From: Pseudomonadota bacterium
GTDB taxonomy: Bacteria; Pseudomonadota; Gammaproteobacteria; Steroidobacterales; Steroidobacteraceae
Length of the DNA: 56,198 nucleotides
Assembly (NCBI GenBank): GCA_025355245.1
Contig: JANXZZ010000287.1
Location: 1-56,198, forward strand
Direction: 5' to 3'
In this document: positions 17,176 through 24,178 of the stretch, one piece after another
How positions within the stretch are numbered: position 1 is the first letter of the stretch
Layout of the letters: the number at the start of each line of letters is the position of its first letter
Notes under the pieces: generated by a model
Databases searched by the model: none
What the model was told of the DNA's origin: nothing
Seen by the model: the letters and a program-made list of their open reading frames with translations, nothing else
Made by a program: the position numbers and the translations under genes

Positions 17176-17396
17176 CAGCGCGGCTCCGCGAGTCGCTCGA
17201 GCTCGGCGAGGTAGTCGGAAGGCTCGCTGTCGAAGTAGCTCTCGCCGCTGCTCGCACTCACTGCACGCACCGCGTTGGTCGCGCCTACGGCGATGCGTGC
17301 CACGGTCTCGGCGTCGAGCGCGGGGTAGCCCTCGAGGTTCGCGAGTGCGGCGACGATCTCGGGCGTAAGCGGACTCGCGGGCGTGCTGGCGGCCAT
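17175..17396 (-). CDS. AtzG-like small subunit (DUF4089 family)
   Basis: 73 residues from the ATG at 17396, below the usual size for automatic gene calling inside a longer spurious frame. Sequence features: helix with LTPEIVAALANLEGYPALD, then ETVARIAVGATNAVRAV, and an acidic C-terminus (EPSDYLAELERLAEPR). This resembles the GatC-like fold of AtzG (DUF4089), which wraps around AtzE as GatC does around GatA. The stop codon TGA overlaps the ATG of the AtzE gene in an ATGA, so the two are translationally coupled, as expected for stoichiometric subunits. Role: stabilising subunit of the amidase. Confidence 0.75.
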   Translation of the reverse strand: MAASTPASPLTPEIVAALANLEGYPALDAETVARIAVGATNAVRAVSASSGESYFDSEPSDYLAELERLAEPR

Positions 17397-17531
17397 GGCG
17401 GCGGGCGATCCTGGTGACGGGGGCCCAGCATTGCAGTCTCGCGCTGAACGGTCAAAATGCACGCGTTCCGTCGTCGAGCGGGCCGCCGGCGGCTTGGCCT
17501 GCTCTCCCGGTACCCCAAGAGTCAAGCCAGC

Positions 17532-18245
17532 ATGCGCATCCAGGTCCTGCCGACACCCGAAGACGCCGCCGAACGCGCGGCCGACTGGCTGCGCGCCGAG
17601 ATCGGCCGCGCAAGCGCGCAGCGTGGCGAGTGCCGCCTCGCGCTGTCGGGCGGGCACACGCCGTGGCGGATGCTGCGCGACCTCAAGCGCCTGCGCGTGC
17701 ACTGGCACGACCTGTCGGTGTTCCAGGTCGACGAACGCGTCGTGCCCGCAACCGACGAGCGTCGCAACGCCCGGCAGATCGCCGACCTCTTGATCGCGCC
17801 CGACGCGCTCGGCGCCAGCCAGTTCCACGCGATGCCCGTCGAGCGCGCGGACCTGGGCGCGGGTGCGGCGGAATACGCGCGGCTCCTCATCGGCGCGGGC
17901 AGCTCGCCACCCGTGCTCGACGTCGTCCAGCTCGGCCTCGGTGCCGACGGCCACACCGCCTCACTCGTGCCGGGCGACCGGCTGCTCGATGACCTCACGG
18001 CGGATGTCGGCGTTAGCGGGCCCTACCAGGGCGTGCGGCGCATGACGCTCACGTTTAGGGTACTCGAGGCCGCGCGCCATCGCCTGTGGCTCGTCACCGG
18101 CGAGGACAAGGCGGTCGCGCTCGGCAAGCTCTGGGCTGGCGACCGCGGCATCCCGGCGGCGCGGGTGGCGCGGGAGTCGTCCATCGTCTACGCGGATGCC
18201 GCGGCTGCGCGGGGACTGCCGGCAGAGATCCGCGCCGGGCACTGA
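17532..18245 (+). CDS. pgl: 6-phosphogluconolactonase
   Basis: 237 residues from the ATG at 17532; the longer reading adds an Arg-rich N-terminus not found in the family. DevB/Pgl hallmarks: LALSGGHTPWRMLRDL near residues 38-53 (the S-G-G-x-T-P phosphate loop), VFQVDERVVPATDERRN (V-D-E-R-x-V-P), DVVQLGLGADGHTASLVPG (G-x-D-G-H-T-A-S-L-x-P-G, with the catalytic His), and RMTLTFRVLEAARH. It hydrolyses 6-phosphogluconolactone in the oxidative pentose phosphate pathway, in the cytoplasm. zwf and edd are not in the window. The last base of its TGA is the first base of the 241-bp direct repeat, marking the native left boundary of that repeat. Confidence 0.93.
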   Translation: MRIQVLPTPEDAAERAADWLRAEIGRASAQRGECRLALSGGHTPWRMLRDLKRLRVHWHDLSVFQVDERVVPATDERRNARQIADLLIAPDALGASQFHAMPVERADLGAGAAEYARLLIGAGSSPPVLDVVQLGLGADGHTASLVPGDRLLDDLTADVGVSGPYQGVRRMTLTFRVLEAARHRLWLVTGEDKAVALGKLWAGDRGIPAARVARESSIVYADAAAARGLPAEIRAGH

Positions 18246-18485
18246 AGGGCCGTACCCTCAGGGCGGAGAGCGCACGCTCAGCCGAGCACGGTCCGCGGCG
18301 ATTCCCCGGCCGATGCGCCCCTGACCGCGATCCACAGCCATGCCGCCAGCAGCGCCAGGCTGCCGAGCACGATCGGGTTCCAGGAGTTCTGGATGCCGAG
18401 CGAGGCGAGGACGTGGCCCAACTCGGCGCCGAAGGCCGAGGCGAGCAGGGTCGCAACGCCGCCGGCGAGGAGCGCGATGCCGAGC
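18245..18485. repeat. 241-bp direct repeat, copy 1
   Basis: This stretch is identical to 24179-24419 except for three substitutions (98.8% over 241 bases, constant offset 5934). It comprises the short pgl/anti-sigma intergenic tail and the 3' part of the anti-sigma-like gene. Its left edge is native (joined to pgl); its right edge at 18485/18486 is a sharp junction to unrelated sequence. Two of the three differences are synonymous in the anti-sigma frame and one is Ala to Val. Confidence 0.95.
18278..18485 (-). pseudogene. Truncated 3' copy of the anti-sigma-like membrane gene
   Basis: Within repeat copy 1 the minus strand encodes the last 69 residues of the anti-sigma-like protein whose full gene lies at 24212-24637, including both hydrophobic spans (IALLAGGVATLLASAFGAEL, then VLGSLALLAAWLWIAV) and the same C-terminus (GESPRTVLG). 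At 18486 the homology stops abruptly. The frame remains open a little further upstream (VAARFVAAHP), but this has no resemblance to the parent protein and no start with a ribosome site. It is best read as a remnant left on the pgl side when a 5.9-kb segment came to lie inside the original gene. Confidence 0.85.
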
Positions 18486-18578
18486 GGATGGGCGGCAACG
18501 AAGCGGGCGGCTACGATACCCGCGTTGCCGAGAGCGTGTCGACCGCGGCCCCGCCGCCGCGTGCCCAGCGCCTTACGG

Positions 18579-19004
18579 TTATTTTTTCCACTGCGGTTTG
18601 GGCTTGCCGGTCTCGGCGTAGTCCTTCACGCGAAACATCAGCCGGCCCCACATCGTGTTGCAGCTGGCGGCGAACGGCGTCACCCGGCGCCAGCCACGGT
18701 GACGGAAGCTCAGGATCGTCGCCTTGCCCTCGCGCGTAAGGGTCCACTCGAGCTTCGTGCCGACCCATTCGGGCGGGCCGCCGACGCAGGTCATCGTCAC
18801 GGCCTTGCCGGGTTTAAGCGCGAGTACCTTCATCACGAAGACGGCGGAACGCTTGTCGAAGCCGAACTCCGCGCGGCCGCCGCGTCGCGCCTGCATGCTC
18901 GTGTCGCGCGTCCACCAGCCCCGCATGCCTTTTCGGGTCGCGATCGCTGCATAGACGGCCTTCGGGCTCGCAGTGATCGGAACCCTGTGAATGAAGTCGA
19001 CCAT
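18579..19004 (-). CDS. SRPBCC (AHSA1/START-type) domain protein
   Basis: 141 residues from the ATG at 19004, which is preceded by AGAGGA at a good distance; the open frame extends upstream but without family similarity. Pattern of the SRPBCC fold: VDFIHRVPITASPKAVYAAI at the start, then RGWWTRDTSM, AEFGFDKRSAVFVMKVLALKPG, the strand WVGTKLEWTLTREGKATILSF, and a long C-terminal helix region (NTMWGRLMFRVKDYAETG). The family binds hydrophobic ligands in a helix-grip pocket, and AHSA1-like members are often annotated as polyketide cyclases or activators. The ligand is unknown. It lies just inside the right edge of repeat copy 1 and is the first gene of the insertion. Confidence 0.8.
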   Translation of the reverse strand: MVDFIHRVPITASPKAVYAAIATRKGMRGWWTRDTSMQARRGGRAEFGFDKRSAVFVMKVLALKPGKAVTMTCVGGPPEWVGTKLEWTLTREGKATILSFRHRGWRRVTPFAASCNTMWGRLMFRVKDYAETGKPKPQWKK

Positions 19005-19080
19005 GTCGTCCTCTTGTAAAGTCTTGGAAGCGGTCCGACTTTTGCTTCGGTGGGCACGCGGGCCGAACGTCGGACGCTCG

Positions 19081-19434
19081 CTAGGCGTCGGTTGGCGCCC
19101 GGGGAAGGGCGCGCTTAAGTTCCTGGAGAAACTTCTCGAGGCGCTGCTGGATGACCGCCGCTGGAATCGCGGCGCGTTCCACGACGCCAACATCGATCAT
19201 CGAGCCGGCCGGTTCGAGCGGGCGGATGCAAAGCGGGAATGCGTAGCCGCTATCAGGATCGTCCCATGCGTCGCACTCACCGAGCACGATGTCGCGCGAG
19301 CGCAAATCCAGGTGGCGGATCGTGCATCGCGCGTCGTTCGCAAACCGAAAGACGGCATCGAGCGCGACCGAGGGCGACGCCGCGGATCGAACCGACGCGT
19401 GAACCGCCGGAGCGGCAGACGCAAGGGATCGCAT
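19081..19434 (-). CDS. Hypothetical protein
   Basis: 117 residues on the same strand as, and 76 bases upstream of, the SRPBCC gene. The first 25 residues are Ala/Ser/Val-rich and could be a weak signal peptide or filler; the middle (FRFANDARCTIRHLDLRSRDIVLGEC) and the end (IQQRLEKFLQELKRALPRAP) look like genuine protein, the latter an amphipathic helix. Base composition at third positions agrees with coding on this strand. I do not recognise a family. A shorter product starting inside is possible because no ribosome site decides the start. Confidence 0.4.
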   Translation of the reverse strand: MRSLASAAPAVHASVRSAASPSVALDAVFRFANDARCTIRHLDLRSRDIVLGECDAWDDPDSGYAFPLCIRPLEPAGSMIDVGVVERAAIPAAVIQQRLEKFLQELKRALPRAPTDA

Positions 19435-19596
19435 TTGGTACCCGATTCGTTATGGCCGGCCGAGCCAGCGCTGTCGGGGGAGTGTAGCGCCACGCGCGCG
19501 AGCAATAGTTACAGCGCGCGGATTGGACATAAGCCGTGGAACGGCATGTTGCGGCGCGGCGGCGGGATCCGCTGCGCCTCCCATTAATTCCAACGG

Positions 19597-19845
19597 CTAC
19601 CGATCAGTCGATCCGGGTGCGAAGGCGCCGTGAGCTGCGTAGGCGGCTTCGGGCAGCTCGTTGCCATAAAAGCGGCGCGCGATCGCGAGGCGGCGCTGCC
19701 CCGAAGTCAGGTCGGCGGCCAAGGAAGACTCAACGATCGCACGGGCGGAGTCGAACATCGACGAGGCGGCCCGACACCGGTCGTCCGCGGTGAGCGCGCG
19801 ATGATGGTCCGCGACAAGCGAGGCAACGGCAGGCGAGGTGTCCAT
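19597..19845 (-). CDS. Small partner of the upstream nucleotidyltransferase
   Basis: 82 residues from the ATG at 19845, which overlaps the TGA of the nucleotidyltransferase gene (ATGA), so it is translated as the second gene of a two-gene unit. The sequence is mostly helical and Ala-rich: a helix with CRAASSMFDSARAIVESSL, a turn with LTSGQRRLAIARRFYGNELP, and a short tail. The stretch ending RRFYGNELP looks conserved in type to me, as small proteins of this kind are found next to minimal nucleotidyltransferases, but I cannot name the family. It may be the cognate antitoxin, a modifier target, or a subunit. Confidence 0.6.
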   Translation of the reverse strand: MDTSPAVASLVADHHRALTADDRCRAASSMFDSARAIVESSLAADLTSGQRRLAIARRFYGNELPEAAYAAHGAFAPGSTDR

Positions 19846-20384
19846 CACGGCAGGAGCTGTTCCAGGTCGCCAGCAATGCCAAGCGCGGGAGCCCAGCGTC
19901 GCAGGTAAGGGACGTCGAGGGGACCGTCCAGCAGTGAGACTACATCCCGGCGCTGTAGTTCGGAACCGGAATCCCGGGCCCAGCTCAGCTTCGAGAGGAT
20001 GAGGTCTTCCCGGCTCACGATCCACGTCTCGACTCCGGCGAGGTTGACGGGCTGACGGCGGGCAAACTCCACCTGCCGGTACTCGGCGTCCTTGCGAATG
20101 ATCAGGTCGACCTTGATGCCACTCTCGAGGTGCATCAGGTTGAAGAGGCGCTGCGCGCGAACGGCTTCCCGGACGGAGTCTGTGTCGATATAGAAGTCGC
20201 CCTCGAAAGCGCGGATGAGTCCAGGGACGGTGTCCGCATCGAGCGCAATCACGAGGTCGAGATCGCGGGTCATCCGGGGCGTCGCGTAGTAGGCGAGTGC
20301 GAAGGAACCGGTGAGCATGAACGGCACGGCGGTCGAGGACAGGCGTTCGCTGACGAGGCGCAGGACATCGAGCTCGGAGGTCAT
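19845..20384 (-). CDS. Minimal nucleotidyltransferase (AbiEii/DUF6036-like)
   Basis: 179 residues. A polymerase-beta-type nucleotidyltransferase core is present: Gly26-Ser27 in FMLTGSFALAYYATP, the metal pair Asp41 and Asp43 in TRDLDLVIAL, and a third acidic residue Asp93 in IKVDLIIRKD. After the core come RREDLIL-type sequence (VSREDLILSKLSWARDSGSE) and a short C-terminal helical part. Such stand-alone enzymes include toxins (AbiEii, MenA) that add nucleotides to tRNA acceptor stems, and antitoxins that AMPylate HEPN partners. The one-base ATGA overlap with an 82-residue partner gene supports a two-component module. The start has TAAACT six bases before ATG and no Shine-Dalgarno sequence. 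Mobile-element context fits a toxin-antitoxin or defence role, which is inference. Confidence 0.75.
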   Translation of the reverse strand: MTSELDVLRLVSERLSSTAVPFMLTGSFALAYYATPRMTRDLDLVIALDADTVPGLIRAFEGDFYIDTDSVREAVRAQRLFNLMHLESGIKVDLIIRKDAEYRQVEFARRQPVNLAGVETWIVSREDLILSKLSWARDSGSELQRRDVVSLLDGPLDVPYLRRWAPALGIAGDLEQLLP

Positions 20385-20926
20385 CCGAGGAGTTTACCGG
20401 GTCGGAGGAGGGGCTTGGAGTCTCGAGGGCCGGGCCACGGACGTTCCGCCGGGGAGAAGGCCTCAGGAGGCTAGAGCACGGACACAGAATCCATTGTTGC
20501 TTGACCCACGATCGATCACGCATTCCGTCCGGGATTGAGCGTTGAGCGCTTTGGGCGTACCGAAGTGGCCGCGTCGATTGACCGGCGCCTAGTTACCGTC
20601 GCGCGTCGGTGCCGGTTCCCCATCCACGGTCTCGGTCACGTCTTTCGGGATCAGCAACATCGCCGGCAGTATGAGTGCCATCATGATGCGTACGACCGCA
20701 GTCTCGTCTCCTTTACAGAACGGTACCGCGTCGAAGTAAGCCGCGCAACGGAAGCAGAACTCCGATCTGCGAAGCGACTCGGCGGCCTTTCGCCGTTCAA
20801 GGCGGCGCTGCGGCCGGCCATTCTTTTGCCAGCGGACGCGCGCGATCACCCCAATCCCACGTACATTCGCCGAAGCCGCGAGCTGAGGCGGTGGCAGCCC
20901 TCACCGGTGACTGCCGACCAGCAGCA
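20385..20926. other. Gap without a convincing gene
   Basis: About 540 bases between the divergent nucleotidyltransferase and the frameshifted gene. Composition is less G+C-rich than the flanks. One minus-strand open frame (20589-20849, GTG start, 86 residues, with a hydrophobic stretch MMALILPAMLLIP near its end) is possible, but it lacks a good start and family pattern. No hairpin with a T-run, tRNA or repeat was recognised. Confidence 0.4.
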
Positions 20927-22383
20927 ATGAACTCCGCCGACGGCTTTGGTCCGGCGAGTAACACTACGGCGAATTCGCCGCAGGCACGAGACTTTGTCGA
21001 GGCCGTTCACCCGATGCTGCCTGCCTATCGAGTGGGCGTGTTCTCGTATGTTGCCGTGACGCATGGGGGTGAGAAGGTCATCCTGAGAGCGCGGCTTGAG
21101 CTTTCCTGCGAAGAGCCCCTCTCATTGAAGCATTCTCTATCGACCGAGACGTTTGGGCGGGCCAAGTCCGCGTCGGCGTCGGCGTCGGCGTCGGCGCAGG
21201 CGCGCTTGACGCCTGTCTGCGGAGCGTCGCGTCAGGCAGCTGGCTGCCTGCCGTTGGGGAGCATCTCTTCAAGCTCTTGCCTAGGGCTCCCCTGCAATAT
21301 TCCGATGGCTATTCATGGTACTGCCAGGCCCCACGCCAGCTTTCCTCTCCCTCTGGCCGGCAGAACCACGCGCTCACCATCAGCGGAATCGGCCGGCATC
21401 AGATCCTCAACGCGCGTCCACGCGAGATCGAGAGAGAACTGCACGATAGCGGCATCGACTCACCTGATGAGTTGATGCGCGCCTACGATCTGGGTGCATC
21501 AGATGAGACAACGCTTGAAATCACGACCGGCCCGGTCGCGATGTTCGGCGCGGACTCGCGTTTGGCCGGCCGACGGGTTCAGCTGCACTTTCGTATAGCA
21601 GGCGGATTGTCGGTGGAGCGCATACGAATAAATATTCGAAATGCGGACTCACGGGTAATCGGGCCGATCGCAACGTTGCGAGGTGACGCCGTCGAATGGA
21701 CGCGGCTAGAGGGCTTCCAGCATGGCCATTGGTCATTCGATCTTCCCAGCGGCGCCGTGATTGATTGTCGAATTCTCTATGACGGACGCGCGCAGGACGA
21801 CATCCGCCTGGCCGACATCGCCGCGCTTCCCAACGCGCGAAGAATGATGACCGAACTCGTCGATCCGGGACTCGTGCGACTCACAAAGGCCTTGGTAAAC
21901 CCCAACCGAAACCAGGCTGAGGACTTCGAAGCAGGCATTGGCTGGCTGTTCCAATTGCTTGGCTTCGCGCCGGTCCACGTCAGCGCGATGAGCGGATTAA
22001 AGGACGAGCCGGATCCTCTTGTGATGGGGCCGACGGGAGAGATACTCGTTGTGGAATGTACGACGGGGGTACCCGATGACGTCAAACTCACGAAGCTGGT
22101 CTCCCGAGCTGCCAGATTGCGCGAGAACCTGCGAAACGCGGCACGCACCGATACTGCCACCATAGTTATCGGAATGCTGATTTCCTCTCGTCCGTCCGAG
22201 GAGCTCGCAACCGTTCGGGTGAGGGCCGACGAGCATTTCGTGCTTCTGCTCGGTCGGGAGGATCTTGAGGCGGCGCTTGCGCGAACATCATTCGCACCAG
22301 ACGCGGAAGGGATTCTTAGGCTGTGGCGCGACCGGACACTCGTTGAACTGCTGACTGGCGCGCGCAAATTGAGCGACAAATAG
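20927..22383 (+). pseudogene. Frameshifted gene with a PD-(D/E)XK-like C-terminal domain
   Basis: Two frames together make one protein-like reading. From the ATG at 20927 the first frame gives MNSADGFG through AVTHGGEKVILRARLELSCEE; near 21113-21120 (GAGCCCCTCTC) a shift of -1 enters a second frame that continues PLIEAFSIDRDVWAGQVRVG and runs open to the TAG at 22381-22383. Upstream of 21100 the second frame has stops, and the first becomes low-complexity Ser/Ala after the shift, so a frameshift is the simplest reading. The C-terminal 170 residues contain EDFEAGIGWLFQLLGF, then DEPDPLVMG and EILVVECTTG, reminiscent of the helix-E, P-D and E-x-K elements of restriction-type nucleases, but Thr stands in place of the usual Lys. 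Function unknown; decayed, missequenced or recoded. Confidence 0.6.
21170..21196 (+). repeat. GCGTCG-type hexanucleotide tandem repeat
   Basis: A run of about four GCGTCG units (CGTCGG in another phase) occurs inside the frameshifted gene, coding for alternating Val-Gly in the long frame. It is a multiple of three, so unit gain or loss would lengthen the protein without changing frame. Confidence 0.7.
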
Positions 22384-22458
22384 GGGCGCCCTGGCACCCA
22401 TCATTAGTCGTCGCGCGCAGCGGAAGATTCAGCACGCTACCGGCGCCACAGACTATTA

Positions 22459-22496
22459 GGGGTCACTTGACGAAAGGGAAAATAAAGTACGTTAAG
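22459..22496. mobile_element. Tn3-family 38-bp terminal inverted repeat (tnpA-side end)
   Basis: Exactly 38 bases, starting GGGGTCACTTGACGAAAGGG and ending AAAGTACGTTAAG. The GGGGTC start, the GAAA core, the ACGTTAAG end and the length are those of Tn3-family ends. The inner end contains the stop codon of the adjacent transposase remnant, as usual for this family. The five bases outside, TATTA (22454-22458), are the expected size and composition of a Tn3 target duplication. No matching opposite end was found in the window. Confidence 0.85.
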
Positions 22497-22653
22497 CCTT
22501 CGGGATTCGGAGCGGCCGGAGGCACCCTTTCCCGACTCGTTTGTTCTGGCGCCAGGAGTAATCGCCGGTCAGGTTGATGTGGTGCCAGTGCCGAGGGAAA
22601 CGCGGAACCGGCGCGCAGCGCGAACGCCGCCCTCCGGCGCCACGTTCTGACAT
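22492..22653 (-). pseudogene. tnpA: C-terminal remnant of a Tn3-family transposase
   Basis: The minus strand reads [18 protein letters not shown] followed by [14 protein letters not shown] and a TAA inside the terminal repeat. [10 protein letters not shown] with a following F/L-R-P-L-R is the well-known C-terminus of Tn3-family TnpA proteins (normally nearly 1000 residues). Only about 33 residues are recognisable (to about 22590); the frame stays open to 22653 with an unrelated Arg/Gly-rich sequence, so the rest of tnpA has been lost or replaced. It is not a functional transposase. The rest of the 22384-22728 gap holds nothing else that I can identify. Confidence 0.8.
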
Positions 22654-22728
22654 GGCGTCCGAAGGGCGGCAGCCGACCGGCAGCGCCGCGATTCACGGGC
22701 GACGGCGGCCGGCCGTTAGCTCAACGGT

Positions 22729-23832
22729 CTACTGGGCGACGCGCCCGATGAACCCGTGCGCGATCCCGTTGATATCGGTGTACGCGCCGGTGAACTCACC
22801 GCTCAGGTTGACGCAGTTCGGCTGCGTGTACGTCCCGGTGCTCGGCGCTCCGGGCACCGTGAACGCCTTCAGCGTCCCGTCGTGGTAGCGCACATAGCCC
22901 CGGCTGGAGGCGAAGTTCTCTTCGTACGTCCACCCGACCACGGTCCCGAACAGGTTGATCGAACCGCCGTAGGTTCCCGTATCGCCGTCCGTCCCCGCGC
23001 CGGCGACGTCGTACACCGTAATGCGACCCTTCGCATCCCGGTAATAGCCGTGCGCCCCGCCGTTGTTGTCGTAGTCAACGCCCGAGCTCTGCCCGAGGTC
23101 ATTGAGCGACTTGGCCACGCCGTCGAACGTTCCAACGCCGGGTCCGGTCCCTGCCCCGGGCGCAGCGATCACCTCCGAGTGTCCATCCGGATACCACTTC
23201 AGCGCGTACCAGGTTCCGGAGTCGTCCCGGATCTTGCAGGTCATCTGCCCCTCGATGTTGATGTCGAAGCAGCCGGTCGACACCGTCTGGCCCGTCGGCG
23301 TCACCGCGCCGTCGACGGTCTGCATCGCGCCATTTGGCGTGCGTACGAAGCCGTGCGCGTTGCCATTGACATCGTGGTAGCGGCCCGCGATCACACCCTC
23401 GAGGTTGACCGCCGAGGCCACAGTAACGGCGACCGCGTTTACGTCATCGAAGGCCGTGATCTTGCCGCTCACGGACCGCACGAAGGCGTGGTCGTTGCCC
23501 GCCGCGTCCAGGTAGTCGCCGACCATGACTCCGAGGTCGTTGATGTCGTTGATCTCGGTCTGGTTGCCGTCGCCTGGAACGTCGATCGTCGTGATGGTCC
23601 CGTCCGGCTTTCGCACGAAGCCGTGCGAGTTGAAATTGGCGTCGTAGTACTGCCCGACGATGACTCCGAAGTCGTTCACCGCGACCGGGTAGGTGCCGCC
23701 GCCCGCGCCCGGGACGTCGAACATCACCCAGTTGCCCACGCGGCCCTCCGCCGCGGCCGTACCGACCGCGAGCGAAGCGGATGCGACTAGGATCGAAGTG
23801 GTCGCGAGTCTCCCCAATTTGCTCTGCGTCAT
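22729..23832 (-). CDS. Secreted HAF-repeat protein
   Basis: 367 residues from the ATG at 23832, preceded by GGAGGAG at seven bases. Signal peptide about residues 1-29 (MTQSKLGRLATTSILVASAS, then LAVGTAAAEG). The mature protein is built from about seven repeats of 45-55 residues with the pattern N-D/L-x-G-x-x-x-G-x-Y-x-D-x-x-G-x-x-H-G-F-V-R, for example VNDFGVIVGQYYDANFNSHG and VNLEGVIAGRYHDVNGNAHG. This is the HAF extracellular repeat (TIGR02913), thought to form beta-propeller-like folds in exported proteins of unknown role. One repeat (DINIEGQMTCKIRDDSG) has lost the glycine/histidine signature. It sits between two transposon remnants, so it may be cargo. Confidence 0.82.
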   Translation of the reverse strand: MTQSKLGRLATTSILVASASLAVGTAAAEGRVGNWVMFDVPGAGGGTYPVAVNDFGVIVGQYYDANFNSHGFVRKPDGTITTIDVPGDGNQTEINDINDLGVMVGDYLDAAGNDHAFVRSVSGKITAFDDVNAVAVTVASAVNLEGVIAGRYHDVNGNAHGFVRTPNGAMQTVDGAVTPTGQTVSTGCFDINIEGQMTCKIRDDSGTWYALKWYPDGHSEVIAAPGAGTGPGVGTFDGVAKSLNDLGQSSGVDYDNNGGAHGYYRDAKGRITVYDVAGAGTDGDTGTYGGSINLFGTVVGWTYEENFASSRGYVRYHDGTLKAFTVPGAPSTGTYTQPNCVNLSGEFTGAYTDINGIAHGFIGRVAQ

Positions 23833-23950
23833 TTTGCACTCCTCCGTGGTGTCCACCGATTGATGCGCGATTCCAGTGATTGAGCCCGGCTGATTTCCCC
23901 GATTGTGCCCACCGTGGATGGGATGTCGGCGGAGCCGTAGGCGACGATGT

Positions 23951-24178
23951 TTAACTGTGTTTGCGGTTCTCTGAAAGTTTTCGGGCTTTGACGCCGCGGT
24001 AGCTCTCGCCGGTGATGGTGATCGTGAGCGCGGCGTGCTGCAGCCGGTCGCGGATAGCGTCGGCGATGACGGGGTCGGCGATGGCCTCGGCCCAGTGATC
24101 GAGCGGCAGCTGTGTGGTGAAGACGGTGGACTTGCCGACCGAGCGTTCCTCGAGGATTTCGCAGAGGTCTTGGGCTTC
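23951..24178 (-). pseudogene. istB: 3' fragment of an IS21-family istB (ATP-binding transposition helper)
   Basis: In the correct minus-strand frame the last 75 residues read EAQDLCEILEERSVGKSTVF, TTQLPLDHWAEAIADPVIAD, AIRDRLQHAALTITITGESY and a basic tail. The order R-S-x-x-K-S-T-V-x-T-T/S-Q-L-P-x-x-x-W, then D-P-x-x-A-D-A-I-x-D-R-L and G-E-S-x-R is the C-terminus of IstB, the AAA+ partner of the IS21 transposase (normally about 250 residues). The 5' part, including the Walker A and B motifs, is missing because the sequence changes to repeat copy 2 at 24179. No istA is present. Confidence 0.85.

Larger units (their letters stand above)
18486..24178. mobile_element. Accessory insertion between the 241-bp direct repeats
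   Basis: The 5.7 kb between the repeats has a different character from its surroundings: lower G+C in parts (notably about 20.5-22.4 kb), small poorly conserved genes, a broken gene, and remnants of two transposon families. From left: SRPBCC protein, hypothetical, nucleotidyltransferase module, frameshifted nuclease-like gene, Tn3-family end with tnpA remnant, HAF-repeat protein, IstB fragment. It splits what was probably a contiguous pgl / anti-sigma / sigma arrangement. No integrase gene, tRNA or short inverted repeat marks its borders, so the insertion mechanism is not a standard one. Misassembly remains an alternative. Confidence 0.7.

Noticed and set aside
18486..18578. Possible inverted repeats at the inner edges of the direct repeats (18486 onward against 24178 backward)
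   Set aside because: The two edges share no inverted or direct match beyond chance, so no transposon end is called there.
20589..20849. 86-codon minus-strand frame with a short hydrophobic stretch
   Set aside because: GTG start without ribosome site, no family pattern and poor codon bias; kept only as a note in the gap entry.
20535..20930. 131-codon plus-strand frame before the frameshifted gene
   Set aside because: Low-complexity basic sequence without motif, overlapping the alternative frame and the likely start of the next gene.
21171..21196. Hexamer run considered as a short CRISPR-like or regulatory repeat
   Set aside because: Units are contiguous with no spacers and lie inside coding sequence; it is a plain microsatellite.
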